Below, in pieces: positions 40,127 to 48,853 of a stretch of DNA of 50,729 bases (the stretch's first letter is position 1; every line of letters begins with the position of its first letter). The translations under genes and the position numbers were made by a program. The DNA is from an uncultured Bacilli bacterium (GTDB lineage Bacteria; Bacillota_I; Bacilli_A; RF39; UBA660). The notes under the pieces were generated by a model. That model was not told where the DNA came from. It saw nothing but the letters and a program-made list of their open reading frames with translations, and did no database searches. Location of the stretch: the NCBI GenBank assembly GCA_934085675.1, contig CAKOHH010000007.1, positions 1 to 50,729 on the forward strand, in the 5' to 3' direction.

Positions 40127-40137
40127 AAGAATAACAA
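40109..40137 (-). promoter_or_regulatory. Promoter of the acyltransferase gene
   Basis: TTGTTA (40132-40137), 17-nt spacer, TATAAT (40109-40114), with TGC before it. Confidence 0.7.
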
Positions 40138-40156
40138 CGATAATTTACGGTCAATT

Positions 40157-41902
40157 TTATAGAATAACTGCTTTAATTCGTCTTACACCGGCACTAGAAG
40201 ATTCTTCTTTTTTTATTTTAAAATGTCCTATTTCACCCGTATGAGAAACGTGTGGCCCGCCACATAATTCTTTTGATACATCGCCAATAGAATAAACTGT
40301 TACTCTTTCAGGATATTTGTCAACAAACATGCATTCCGCCCCTGAAGCAATTGCTTCTTCTTTACTCATCTCGGTGCAAATAACTGGCATATCTTCTTTA
40401 ATCCATTCATTAACCAAATCTTCTACTTTTGTTTTTTCTTCATCGGTTAATTTATGATCACAAGGAAAATCAAAACGTAACCGTTCTTCAGTGATATTGC
40501 TACCTAATTGATGAACAGAAGGACCAACTACTCTTTTTAAAGCGGCATTTAATAAATGAGTTGCCGTATGATATTTGGTTTCAATCACACTATTGCCAGA
40601 AAGACCACCTTTAAATTTTCCCTTAGAAGCAGTTCTTGATTTTTCTTGATGTTCTCTAAATTTTTCTTTGAATCCATCTTCATCAACCGTCATGTTTCTT
40701 TCTTTAGCTTCTTCAATCGTAAGTTCAATTGGAAAGCCATAAGTATCATATAAATGAAAAGCAGTCACTCCATCTATAATATTGGTATGAAGAGCAATTT
40801 TTTCAAATTCTTTTAAACCTTTTTCTAAAGTACGACTAAATTTTATTTTTTCGTTTTTAATAACGTCTAAAATAATATCTTTATTTTGACTTAATTCACT
40901 ATAATAAGGTGCATATTCTTCAATGAAAATTTTGGCAAGTTCAATATCAATATCAGAATTAATATCAATATTTAATTTTCTTTCATGACGTACAGCACGA
41001 CGAATAAGTCTTCTTAAAATATAACCTTGATCAGTGTTACTTGGTTTAATACCAGCTGGGTCCCCCGCGATAAAAACACTCGTTCTAATATGATCAAGAA
41101 TGATACGCATCGATTTTTCATTGCCTTCATAAGTTAAGCCACTTAACTTTTCTAAACAAGTTCTAGCCCTATCCCAAATACTTGTTAAATAATTATCTGT
41201 TTTACCTTCTAAAACAGCTACAACTCTTTCAAGGCCCATTCCAGTATCTACATTTTTTTGCTCTAATTCCGTAACATTACCATTTTCATCTTGATAAAAT
41301 TCCATGAAAACATTATTCCAAATTTCTACCCAACGACTATCTTCAGGGTCAAATTTTTCAGGAACGGGTGAGTCATCACGCCAATAAAAAATCTCAGTAT
41401 CGCCCCCACATGGTCCAGAATCACCAGGAATCCAGAAATTATCGTCTTTACCAAGGTAAGCAATTTTTTCTTTTTTGATGCCTAATTCCATCCAACGATT
41501 AGCAGATAATTCATCTTGGGGAATTTTGTCGTCTCCTTCAAAAACCGTCACTGCTAATTTTTCAACAGGAATATTTAAAACACTCGTTAAAAATTCAAAA
41601 CTATAACCAATACTTTCTTTTTTAAAATAATCACCTAAGCTCCAGTTACCAAGCATTTCAAAAAAAGTATGATGCGTTTTATCGCCAATTTCTTCTAAAT
41701 CATTAGTTCTTACACATTTTTGATAATCACATAATCTTTTACCATATGGATGATGTTTTCCCATTAAATAAGGAATTAAAGGCTGCATACCTGCCGTATT
41801 AAATAAAACAGAAGGATCATTTTCTGGTACTACAGGAGCACTAGGAATTTGTTTATGACCCTTGCTGACAAAATAATCAATATATAAATCTTTTAACTTC
41901 AT
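40157..41902 (-). CDS. alaS: Alanyl-tRNA synthetase, short form without the C-terminal domain
   Basis: 581 residues against about 870 for normal bacterial AlaRS. The catalytic core (FNTAGMQPLIPYLMG, CVRTNDLEEIGDKTHHTFFEMLGNWS, GDSGPCGGDTEI), the tRNA-recognition domain and the editing domain (HTATHLLNAAL and ELCGGPHVSHTGEIG) are present and look intact. The protein stops just after the editing domain, so the DHHA1/C-Ala region for dimerisation and elbow contact is missing. The stop is clean, with no leftover open frame seen downstream. The ATG at 41902 overlaps the TGA of the upstream gene (ATGA). It could be the sole AlaRS or a second, specialised copy. Confidence 0.92.
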   Translation of the reverse strand: MKLKDLYIDYFVSKGHKQIPSAPVVPENDPSVLFNTAGMQPLIPYLMGKHHPYGKRLCDYQKCVRTNDLEEIGDKTHHTFFEMLGNWSLGDYFKKESIGYSFEFLTSVLNIPVEKLAVTVFEGDDKIPQDELSANRWMELGIKKEKIAYLGKDDNFWIPGDSGPCGGDTEIFYWRDDSPVPEKFDPEDSRWVEIWNNVFMEFYQDENGNVTELEQKNVDTGMGLERVVAVLEGKTDNYLTSIWDRARTCLEKLSGLTYEGNEKSMRIILDHIRTSVFIAGDPAGIKPSNTDQGYILRRLIRRAVRHERKLNIDINSDIDIELAKIFIEEYAPYYSELSQNKDIILDVIKNEKIKFSRTLEKGLKEFEKIALHTNIIDGVTAFHLYDTYGFPIELTIEEAKERNMTVDEDGFKEKFREHQEKSRTASKGKFKGGLSGNSVIETKYHTATHLLNAALKRVVGPSVHQLGSNITEERLRFDFPCDHKLTDEEKTKVEDLVNEWIKEDMPVICTEMSKEEAIASGAECMFVDKYPERVTVYSIGDVSKELCGGPHVSHTGEIGHFKIKKEESSSAGVRRIKAVIL

Positions 41903-42423
41903 AATTCTTCCTCCACTATTTCTTTCAATATTTCTTTCATTTCACTTAACGATTTATCTTTAATACTATAATCGAATTTAGTGAAATTATCAAGTGCATG
42001 TTCCGTTTCATGAGCTTGTTCATCTTCTGTTAAATCACTAACTTCTAAATTGTTTTCTACTTTTATAGTAAGTGGATGTAAATATTCTAACTCCGTGATT
42101 TCATTTGGAAAACGAACATCACTAATAATTAAAACATCAACAAACTGTTCGTATATGGCAATGTCTTCTTTCATTCTTCTGATAAAATAATAAGGATCAT
42201 TAGAAGAATGTCTGACATAACTTCCAAAGTCTTGCAAAAATTTACGGGGTTTAGGTAAAGAAATACCATCCCATCCGATTAATTCTTTTGCAAATAATTT
42301 AATATATTTACTATATTCTGTAATAGCTACTTTGTAGTTTTTCTCTGTACATAATGTCTTTAATAAAGAAGCACACGAACTTTTACCACTTCTTGCCCTA
42401 CCAGCAATTAAAATCAATTTCAT
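41899..42423 (-). CDS. P-loop nucleoside monophosphate kinase-like protein
   Basis: 174 residues. Walker A GRARSGKSS at residues 8-16, then DVLIISDVRFPNEI, a segment typical of phage-type deoxynucleoside monophosphate kinases, and an acidic, helical C-terminus. Probable reaction: phosphorylation of a (d)NMP with ATP. It is translationally coupled to alaS by an ATGA overlap, which is curious for an accessory kinase. Confidence 0.7.
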   Translation of the reverse strand: MKLILIAGRARSGKSSCASLLKTLCTEKNYKVAITEYSKYIKLFAKELIGWDGISLPKPRKFLQDFGSYVRHSSNDPYYFIRRMKEDIAIYEQFVDVLIISDVRFPNEITELEYLHPLTIKVENNLEVSDLTEDEQAHETEHALDNFTKFDYSIKDKSLSEMKEILKEIVEEEL

Positions 42424-42470
42424 TTAAAACACCTCATCACTTTTTTATACATGATTTCCTTTCTTTATGT

Positions 42471-42497
42471 AAAAAAAACATATACCTAAAGATATAT
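42471..42497 (-). terminator. Intrinsic terminator of the AI-2E family permease gene
   Basis: Minus strand: ATATATC-TTTA-GGTATAT, one G, then a T-run. Confidence 0.75.
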
Positions 42498-42501
42498 ATT
42501 T

Positions 42502-43671
42502 TTATTCTTCACTTAAAATAATTTCGTCTTTATTTTGAAATAAATTATATTTTTCTTTAAAGAAGCGCCATACAACTTTGACTAAAGACATACAAGGCGT
42601 GCATAAAATCATCCCAACTATGCCAAAGAAATGTTCAAAAATCAAAAGTCCTACAATAATGGTAACTGGGTGAAGTTCAGTAGTTTTACTCATGACAAGA
42701 GGTTGTAAAATATTGTTTTCAACAAGTTGCACAACAACGACAATAATTAAAGATAAAATACCTATTAAAGGACTTTGGGCGAAACCGACAATGACAGCCA
42801 CAATACCACCAATATAAGGTCCTACGTAAGGGATTAAATCCGTAATACCACATAATAGTCCAAATAAAAGTGGCGATTGTAACCCAATAAAGAAGAAACC
42901 TAGACTATCACAAATAAAAACCATGGTGGCAACAAGTAAAGTACCATTTACACTTTTTCTAACTTCTGTCGAAATATTTGTAATTAATAAGGAAGCTTCA
43001 AAGCGATTTTTCTTAGGTAATAAATTTAGTAAATGGCCATTAATGGAATCAAAATCAATCAGCATATAAAGCCCTATTACTAAGCCAAAACAAATAGTAA
43101 CTAGACTAGAAAATAAATTGCCAACCATACTCATAATTGTATTAGGTAAAGAAGTCATAAAGTTATTAAAACTTCCTGTAATTGTGGTAAAAATTTGATT
43201 TTTAATACTGACAAAATCAACGCCATCTATATTACCAAGACGACTTACAATGTTATTCATGAATATTTCAACTTCATTGAAAATAGATGGTAAATTACGT
43301 ATTAGTACTTGAATTTGATCATAAATAACAGGAAGCATATATCCTACGAATAAAGCTATAGATAAAATCATGATGGCATAAACAAGCATAGACCCTACTA
43401 CTCTTGGCATTTTCTTTTTTTCTAATTTATTCACAATTGGATTTAAAATCCAGGCTAGTACAAAGCCAATAAAAAATGGTGATAAAACATTTAAAATGTT
43501 TAAAATAAAATTCCAAACTCCCCATTCACGTGCTATTAAGGTGACAATAAAAACTGTCGCGATAATCATGGTTATATAAAAGAAATGTAATATCTTTTTT
43601 GATAAATCGATTACTTCATTAACCTCTTCCATATTAAGTTTATCGTTTTTATTATTATTAAATAGTTTCAA
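42502..43671 (-). CDS. AI-2E family transporter (YdiK/YtvI/PerM type permease)
   Basis: 389 residues, seven to eight membrane helices and the long extracytoplasmic/cytoplasmic middle section typical of PF01594. Family motifs: FVLAWILNPIVNKLEKK near the N-terminus, GLLCGITDLIPYVGPYIGG and VVQLVENNILQPLVMSK. Members export small molecules or ions. The start is best placed at a TTG (43671): GGGAG lies 8 nt before it, while the GTG three codons earlier overlaps that site. Extended -10 promoter at 43692-43700. Confidence 0.85.
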   Translation of the reverse strand: MKLFNNNKNDKLNMEEVNEVIDLSKKILHFFYITMIIATVFIVTLIAREWGVWNFILNILNVLSPFFIGFVLAWILNPIVNKLEKKKMPRVVGSMLVYAIMILSIALFVGYMLPVIYDQIQVLIRNLPSIFNEVEIFMNNIVSRLGNIDGVDFVSIKNQIFTTITGSFNNFMTSLPNTIMSMVGNLFSSLVTICFGLVIGLYMLIDFDSINGHLLNLLPKKNRFEASLLITNISTEVRKSVNGTLLVATMVFICDSLGFFFIGLQSPLLFGLLCGITDLIPYVGPYIGGIVAVIVGFAQSPLIGILSLIIVVVVQLVENNILQPLVMSKTTELHPVTIIVGLLIFEHFFGIVGMILCTPCMSLVKVVWRFFKEKYNLFQNKDEIILSEE

Positions 43672-43691
43672 AGTAATCACTCCCTAACCGT

Positions 43692-43700
43692 ATTATAGCA
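43692..43700 (-). promoter_or_regulatory. Extended -10 promoter of the permease gene
   Basis: TGCTATAAT on the minus strand, about 20 nt before the start. Confidence 0.55.
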
Positions 43701-43717
43701 CAGCATAAAAAAATTAT

Positions 43718-43743
43718 GAAAAAAAAGTGCCTATCTGACACTT
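43718..43743 (-). terminator. Intrinsic terminator of the disordered membrane protein gene
   Basis: Minus strand: AAGTGTC-AGATA-GGCACTT then eight T. Confidence 0.85.
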
Positions 43744-43748
43744 CTTTA

Positions 43749-44525
43749 CTATTTTATCTCTAATTGTTCTGGATTAGCCTTTGGTTTTGGTAAATCAATC
43801 GTTTTTGGTAATTCGATTTTAGCTTTTAAAGGTGCTTCCTCTACTTTTGGCTCTTCAGCCATTTTTATTTCATCTTTTAAAATCTTAGGTTCTTCTACTG
43901 AACGATTAACATAAACGGAACTAAAAACTGTTGGCATAACTTTTTTAGTTTTTGGTTCTTCCTTTTTAACTTCTTGGGCTTCAAACATTTTTTCTTGTTT
44001 TGGTTCTTCTACTTTTATTTCTTCTTTAACTGTATTTGTTTCAAAATGTAAAGGTTCTTCTGTCTTTTCTTCTAAAATTGGTTCAGTATTCACATTTTCT
44101 TTCTTTTCAATGCTTTCTAATTCTTTAGTAATTGCTGCAGCTAAAGCATCAAAATCAAATTCTTTTTCTTCTTTTGGTGTTTCTACTGTTTCTTCTACAG
44201 CAGTACTTTTTTCTTGTTTTTCAAAAGAAGGAATTTCTTCATTTAAAACATTATTAACAGTTGGCATTGGTACTTCAACTTTTTCATTTTTTAAATGTGG
44301 TGTTTCAACAGGAATAGTATCGTTTACTTCTTTAAATAAAGGTTCTTCTTTCTTAGGTTCTTCTATTACTTTTGGTAACTCAGTATTCTCTTTTTCTTTC
44401 TTATCAGAATCTTTTTTACCGAAAAAAAGAATCACCAAAAACAAAACAATTAAAACACCAATAAACACAAATAAATAAATACCAAAGTTTTCTATTTGAT
44501 ACAAACTTTCTAGAAAATTTTTCAT
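43749..44525 (-). CDS. Membrane protein with long disordered Glu/Lys/Pro-rich tail
   Basis: 258 residues: one membrane helix at about 16-36, then about 220 residues of low-complexity sequence rich in Glu, Lys, Pro and Val with recurring EEPK/VEEP motifs. A single ordered island (FDFDALAAAITKELESIEKK, about 125-145) looks like an amphipathic helix. The basic K residues after the helix place the tail in the cytoplasm. Not recognised; possibly a scaffold or divisome-type linker. Transcribed alone toward the permease gene. Confidence 0.7.
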   Translation of the reverse strand: MKNFLESLYQIENFGIYLFVFIGVLIVLFLVILFFGKKDSDKKEKENTELPKVIEEPKKEEPLFKEVNDTIPVETPHLKNEKVEVPMPTVNNVLNEEIPSFEKQEKSTAVEETVETPKEEKEFDFDALAAAITKELESIEKKENVNTEPILEEKTEEPLHFETNTVKEEIKVEEPKQEKMFEAQEVKKEEPKTKKVMPTVFSSVYVNRSVEEPKILKDEIKMAEEPKVEEAPLKAKIELPKTIDLPKPKANPEQLEIK

Positions 44526-44630
44526 TTAATCAATCACCTTTTATTCTTCTACTATAAAAATAGGATAACACACAAAAGAACATCTCGTCAATAACTTTCG
44601 TCATCCTAGAAAAATTTATGCAACATGTAT

Positions 44631-44652
44631 TAAAAAAATACACTTAAGTGTA
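44631..44652 (-). terminator. Intrinsic terminator of the yneF-like gene
   Basis: Minus strand: TACAC-TTAA-GTGTA then seven T. Confidence 0.75.
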
Positions 44653-44654
44653 CT

Positions 44655-44864
44655 TTACATATAACGAGTCATTTGACTCATAACTTGCTTAACTTGCTTT
44701 TGGCTTGGTTTACGGCCCATACTTGTCATCATGGTTTCAATCATTTTTTCATTAATAGGTGGATTTTTTTGGATGTATTTTTTCATCATTGTTCTTGCAA
44801 CAAAAAAGCCAATGATTACCCCGATGATAAGACCAATAATAATTAATAAAATATCATGTAACAT
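44655..44864 (-). CDS. yneF: YneF family (UPF0154) membrane protein
   Basis: 69 residues: one N-terminal membrane helix (about 4-24, IGLIIGVIIGFFVARTMMKKY) and a conserved tail NPPINEKMIETMMTSMGRKPSQKQVKQVM, the UPF0154 signature. Conserved across Bacilli and Mollicutes, function unknown. Ribosome site AGGAGG. It follows rny, whose terminator lies between. Confidence 0.93.
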   Translation of the reverse strand: MLHDILLIIIGLIIGVIIGFFVARTMMKKYIQKNPPINEKMIETMMTSMGRKPSQKQVKQVMSQMTRYM

Positions 44865-44892
44865 TTTTCATGCCTCCTATGCCCTTATTTTA

Positions 44893-44931
44893 CAAAAAAA
44901 GAAGAAAAGAAGCAAGTTTATTTTGCTTCTT
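44893..44931 (-). terminator. Intrinsic terminator of rny with the stop codon in its loop
   Basis: Minus strand: AAGAAGCAA-(7 nt)-TTGCTTCTT then a T-rich tract. The TAA of rny is in the loop. Confidence 0.75.
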
Positions 44932-46474
44932 CTAAGGCTCTTGATTCTCTAATAACTACAATTTTAATCGTTCCAGGATATTGCATTTCTTTTTCAACTC
45001 TTTCTTTGATATCTTTAGCAATTTTATATGAAGTCGCATCCGATACCTCTTCAGGTTTAACGATAACTCTGATCTCTCGACCTGCTTGCATCGCATATGT
45101 TTTTTCAACACCTTCAAAAGAATTACCAATGCTTTCTAATTGTTCGAGTCTTTTAATGTAATTATCTAAAGAATCGTTACGGGCACCAGGACGTGCTGCA
45201 GATAAAGTATCCGCGATTTGCACTAAAACGGAAATAACATTGTTTTGTTTTTCATCGCCATGATGAGATAAAATGGCATTGATAACTGTGTCACTTTCAT
45301 GATAGCGTCTAGCAATATCAGCCCCAATAAAGACGTGGCTTCCTTCAACTTCATAATCAATAGATTTTCCTATATCATGTAATAGTCCTGCTCTTTTAGC
45401 TAAGGCAACATTCTCACCCAACTCAGCGGCCATTAAACCACATAACTCTCCAACTTCTTTAGAGTGTTTTAAAGCATTTTGACCATAACTCGTTCTAAAA
45501 TGAAGTTTTCCAATTAAATAAACAAGTTCAGGATCTACCTTGGTAATTCCAAGATCATAACAGGCTTCGTTACCTAATTCAATAATTTTATTATTCATGT
45601 CTTTACTAACACGATCATAAACTTCTTCAATACGAGAAGGATGAATACGACCATCCTTAATTAAAGATTCAATAGTTATTTTAGCAATTTCACGACGTAA
45701 TGGGTCAAATGAGGATACCACAATAGTTTCAGGAGTATCATCAATTATTAAGTCAACACCTGTCACAGCTTCAATTGTTCTAATATTTCTTCCCTCACGG
45801 CCAATTAGTCTTCCCTTTAATTCATCATTAGGCAAACTAATCGTACTAACGGTTTGTTCTGTGGCAACATCTTCTGAATAACGTTGCATAGATTCCACGA
45901 TAATATTTTTGGCAACTTCATTGGCTGTTAATTTAGCCTCCCGTTCTTTTTCTTTGATAAGTTCAGCAATTTCACTGTTCATTTCTTCTTCGCATCTTTT
46001 TAAAATTAAGTTACGAGCCTTTTCTTTGCTAAATTTGGCTATTTTTTCTAAACGGCTCATTTCTTCTTTTAAAATTTCTTCCACCTTTTCGTCTTTGGCT
46101 TGGGTTTCTTTTTGTTTTGCTAATAAATTTTGTTCTTTTTCATCTAAAGAAGTTTCTCTTTTTTGGAGAATCTCATCTCTTTTATCAAGACTATTTTCTC
46201 TTGTTTGTAATCTTTTTTCAGATTCTTTTAATTCATCTTTTTTTTCTTTTATTTCTTTTTCAGCTTCTTGTTTGAGACGATAACTTTCTTCTTTAAATTC
46301 AATCATTCTATCTCGTTTTTGTTTTTCTGCCTCTTTGGTTGCTTCTTCAATTAATTTATTAGCTTGTTTTGCTAAACTATTTCCCCTAATATAGAAGAAA
46401 AGCACAGCAAAACCAATTCCCAAAAATATACCTACAAGGACAAATAAGATGGACCATATTCTTAATGGTTCCAT
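44918..46474 (-). CDS. rny: Ribonuclease Y
   Basis: 518-residue membrane-bound endoribonuclease that starts mRNA decay. N-terminal membrane helix (about 8-30), long coiled coil (about 35-200, rich in K/E/R), KH domain with GRLIGREGRNIRTIE, then the HD domain with LLHDIGKSIDYEVEGSH and ILSHHGDEK. Ends KIVVIRESRALEEAK as in the family. Own promoter at 46528-46556 and ribosome site AAGGAGA. recA is encoded upstream but separated by a terminator. Confidence 0.97.
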   Translation of the reverse strand: MEPLRIWSILFVLVGIFLGIGFAVLFFYIRGNSLAKQANKLIEEATKEAEKQKRDRMIEFKEESYRLKQEAEKEIKEKKDELKESEKRLQTRENSLDKRDEILQKRETSLDEKEQNLLAKQKETQAKDEKVEEILKEEMSRLEKIAKFSKEKARNLILKRCEEEMNSEIAELIKEKEREAKLTANEVAKNIIVESMQRYSEDVATEQTVSTISLPNDELKGRLIGREGRNIRTIEAVTGVDLIIDDTPETIVVSSFDPLRREIAKITIESLIKDGRIHPSRIEEVYDRVSKDMNNKIIELGNEACYDLGITKVDPELVYLIGKLHFRTSYGQNALKHSKEVGELCGLMAAELGENVALAKRAGLLHDIGKSIDYEVEGSHVFIGADIARRYHESDTVINAILSHHGDEKQNNVISVLVQIADTLSAARPGARNDSLDNYIKRLEQLESIGNSFEGVEKTYAMQAGREIRVIVKPEEVSDATSYKIAKDIKERVEKEMQYPGTIKIVVIRESRALEEAK

Positions 46475-46527
46475 TTCAATCTCCTTACTATTTATAGAAA
46501 ATAATATTTATTAAAATCTATAGTTTT

Positions 46528-46556
46528 ATTATATAGAACTTTTCTTTGATTTACAA
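46528..46556 (-). promoter_or_regulatory. Sigma-A promoter of rny
   Basis: TTGTAA (46551-46556), 17-nt spacer, TATAAT (46528-46533), minus strand. Confidence 0.75.
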
Positions 46557-46600
46557 GACGTAAGTTTTAAGTGTAAATAAATTGTTAATTAATTGTAAAC

Positions 46601-46626
46601 AAAAAGATACTACTTCGTATCCTTTT
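46601..46626 (-). terminator. Intrinsic terminator of recA with the stop codon in its loop
   Basis: Minus strand: GATAC-GAAGTA-GTATC flanked by A-run and T-run. The TAG of recA lies in the loop. Confidence 0.8.
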
Positions 46627-47659
46627 CTTTATTAGAGACTTTATTTACTTTAAATCCATAATGTTCTCTGATTTTTCTTTCAATTTCTTCTTTCATATCC
46701 GGATTTTGTTTTAACATGAGTTTTACATTTTCTTTACCTTGGCCAATTTTTTGTCCTTGATAAGAATACCAAGCACCCGATTTATCAATAATATTAAGAT
46801 CAGAGGCGATATCAATGATTTCACCTTCATGAGAAACACCCGTACCGTACATAATATCAACTGAAGCAAGTTTAAATGGAGGAGCCACTTTATTTTTAAC
46901 AACTTTAATGTTTGTTCTATTGCCTAAAATTTGGTCGCCAACTTTTATTTGCTCTCCCCTGCGAACATCAAGACGAATAGTAGAATAAAATTTTAAAGCA
47001 CGTCCGCCTGGTGTCGTTTCAGGATTTCCAAACATAACTCCTACTTTTTCTCTTAATTGATTAATAAAGATGGCAGTAGTTTTAGTTTTATTAATAGCTC
47101 CTGATAATTTTCTTAAAGCCTGACTCATTAAACGTGCTTGAAGACCAACATGGCTATCGCCCATATCGCCTTCTATTTCAGCTCTAGGTACTAAAGCTGC
47201 TACTGAATCGACGACAATAATATTAACAACTTCACTTCGCACAAGAGCCTCACAAATTTCTAGGGCTTGTTCCCCGGTATCTGGTTGGGACAAAAGAAGT
47301 TCATTAATATTGACTCCAAGATTTTTAGCATAAACAGGATCTAGAGCATGTTCTGCATCAATAAAAGCCGCCCGACCACCATTTTTTTGAACCTCAGCAA
47401 TCGCATGCAAAGCAAAAGTAGTTTTACCAGAAGATTCTGGACCATAAATTTCAATAATTCTCCCTTTAGGGTATCCTCCTACTCCTAGGGCAATATCTAA
47501 AGCTAAAGAACCGCTGGATGTCGTATCAATTTCCATATGTTCTTCCGAGCCTAAACGCATAACGGCGCCTTTGCCAAATTGTTTTTCAATATCCATTAAT
47601 ACTTGTTCTAATACTTTATCTTTATCTTTTTCATCCTTGGTTGTTTTCATAAAAATCAT
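46610..47659 (-). CDS. recA: RecA recombinase
   Basis: 349 residues. Walker A GPESSGKTT, Walker B VVDSVAALVP, the LRKLSGAINKTKTTAIFINQLREK core with L2 region FGNPETTPGGRALKFY, all as in active RecA. It catalyses strand exchange and triggers LexA self-cleavage. The start at 47659 has a weak ribosome site (GAAAGCGAG). Promoter TTGACA-17-TACAAT at 47681-47709 with a DinR/LexA-type box just upstream, so it should be SOS-induced. Confidence 0.98.
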   Translation of the reverse strand: MIFMKTTKDEKDKDKVLEQVLMDIEKQFGKGAVMRLGSEEHMEIDTTSSGSLALDIALGVGGYPKGRIIEIYGPESSGKTTFALHAIAEVQKNGGRAAFIDAEHALDPVYAKNLGVNINELLLSQPDTGEQALEICEALVRSEVVNIIVVDSVAALVPRAEIEGDMGDSHVGLQARLMSQALRKLSGAINKTKTTAIFINQLREKVGVMFGNPETTPGGRALKFYSTIRLDVRRGEQIKVGDQILGNRTNIKVVKNKVAPPFKLASVDIMYGTGVSHEGEIIDIASDLNIIDKSGAWYSYQGQKIGQGKENVKLMLKQNPDMKEEIERKIREHYGFKVNKVSNKEKDTK

Positions 47660-47680
47660 ATATTCTCGCTTTCTGGTATC

Positions 47681-47709
47681 ATTGTAACTTACTTTATTTT
47701 AGTTGTCAA
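47681..47709 (-). promoter_or_regulatory. Sigma-A promoter of recA
   Basis: TTGACA (47704-47709), 17-nt spacer, TACAAT (47681-47686), minus strand. Confidence 0.8.
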
Positions 47710-47717
47710 CACATAAG

Positions 47718-47731
47718 CGAACAAACGTTTT
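47718..47731. promoter_or_regulatory. DinR/LexA-type SOS box upstream of recA
   Basis: CGAACAAACGTTTT fits the Gram-positive consensus CGAACRNRYGTTYC at all but the last position and lies 9 nt upstream of the recA -35 element. Confidence 0.75.
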
Positions 47732-47736
47732 TTTCA

Positions 47737-47770
47737 AGAAAAAAGTATTAGATTTTCCAGTCTAATACTT
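47737..47770 (-). terminator. Intrinsic terminator of pgsA containing its stop codon
   Basis: Minus strand: AAGTATTAGA-(8 nt)-TCTAATACTT then a T-run; the pgsA TAA is in the second arm. Confidence 0.88.
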
Positions 47771-48347
47771 TATCTTTAATATCAAAATAATAAATAACAC
47801 CACTAGCTACCGATAATACAGTGGCAACATCAATTAAAATTTCCGCCAAATAAATATTCCAAATTTCAAAAGGTAAATTGTAAAATAACATTAAAGAAAT
47901 TCCCATCAACATAGTTGCCGTCTTTAATTTTCCCCATTTGTTGGCTTTTACAATTACTTTTTTACTAGCAGCGCCAATTCTTAAGGCATCTACTATCGTG
48001 TCCCTTAGCACAATAATGACAGGAATTAAAACACTAATAAAGCCTTGATAGGCTAAAACAATTAAAACGCCATTTACCAAAACTTTATCAGCAATGGCAT
48101 CCATGATGGCTCCATAATCACTTGTCTTTTTCTCTTTACGAGCTGTTTGTCCATCTAAATAATCAGTAACAGAAGCCATTACAAAAATAAAACCAGCTAT
48201 AATATATTTACTGTCCACTAAAACTTTACCTGCCACTAAAAAAGTTGGAAATGTAAAGTGGATATCACTCCAAGGAAAAAGTAAAATGGTTAAAATAATA
48301 ATGGCCATAATAATACGGCTTTTAGTCAAATTATTAGCGAAGTTCAT
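47748..48347 (-). CDS. pgsA: CDP-diacylglycerol-glycerol-3-phosphate phosphatidyltransferase
   Basis: 199-residue membrane enzyme making phosphatidylglycerol phosphate. The CDP-alcohol phosphotransferase motif D-x2-D-G-x2-A-R-x8-G-x3-D-x3-D is complete in DYLDGQTARKEK...YGAIMDAIADK. Several membrane helices. The ATG at 48347 with AAAGGTG upstream overlaps the end of the RodZ-like gene by 14 nt, so the two are coupled. This rodZ-like-pgsA-recA-rny order is common in Bacilli. Confidence 0.94.
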   Translation of the reverse strand: MNFANNLTKSRIIMAIIILTILLFPWSDIHFTFPTFLVAGKVLVDSKYIIAGFIFVMASVTDYLDGQTARKEKKTSDYGAIMDAIADKVLVNGVLIVLAYQGFISVLIPVIIVLRDTIVDALRIGAASKKVIVKANKWGKLKTATMLMGISLMLFYNLPFEIWNIYLAEILIDVATVLSVASGVIYYFDIKDKVLDWKI

Positions 48348-48819
48348 TAACAACACCTTTACTTTCTATGACACCAATACCTTTTGCTTCACTGATTTGT
48401 GAAACACTCCAAACAATGATTAATACCACCATTAAAATCAAGAAAACATAGGTTACTACATAATATTTTGTCGGATATTTACGCATAGGTTTTGAATAAG
48501 GAGAAGAAATTTCTGGTTCTGTTTTTTCTTTATTCATTTCTTGCATTTTCTTTTCAATTTCTTTAACAGGTATTTTTGAAGTATATTCAAACATATATTC
48601 ATTAAAGTCGTCTACTAAGCTATCTGCGTCTAAGCCTAAATATTTCGCATAATTAGTAATATAATCTTTTAAATCATAAATATTTTTAAAAGAACCCATG
48701 GCTCCTTCTTCAATATTTTCTAAAATAACATCTCTTATCCCGAGGTCTTCTGAGGCTTCTTTAATACTAACACCAGATGTTTCCCTCGCTTCTTTCAATG
48801 CTTTTCCTATTTCAAACAA
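48334..48819 (-). CDS. RodZ/YmfM-like membrane protein with N-terminal helix-turn-helix
   Basis: 161 residues. HTH_25 domain at the N-terminus (IGKALKEARETSGVSIKEASEDLGIRDVILENIEEG), a linker, and one membrane helix (about 115-137); only a short outer tail follows. RodZ links MreB to the elongation machinery in rod-shaped cells; short forms such as YmfM are typical of Bacilli. The start is best taken as the TTG at 48819: AAGGAG lies 8 nt before it, while the ATG six codons upstream precedes that site. Overlaps pgsA. Confidence 0.85.
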   Translation of the reverse strand: MFEIGKALKEARETSGVSIKEASEDLGIRDVILENIEEGAMGSFKNIYDLKDYITNYAKYLGLDADSLVDDFNEYMFEYTSKIPVKEIEKKMQEMNKEKTEPEISSPYSKPMRKYPTKYYVVTYVFLILMVVLIIVWSVSQISEAKGIGVIESKGVVNELR

Positions 48820-48853
48820 GATACTCACTCCTTGCATTTTTACAAATAAAAAA

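Noticed and set aside
44110..44478. Plus-strand open frame opposite the disordered membrane protein
   Set aside because: It is the antisense of low-complexity Glu/Lys codons (Ser/Phe-rich) without a start signal.
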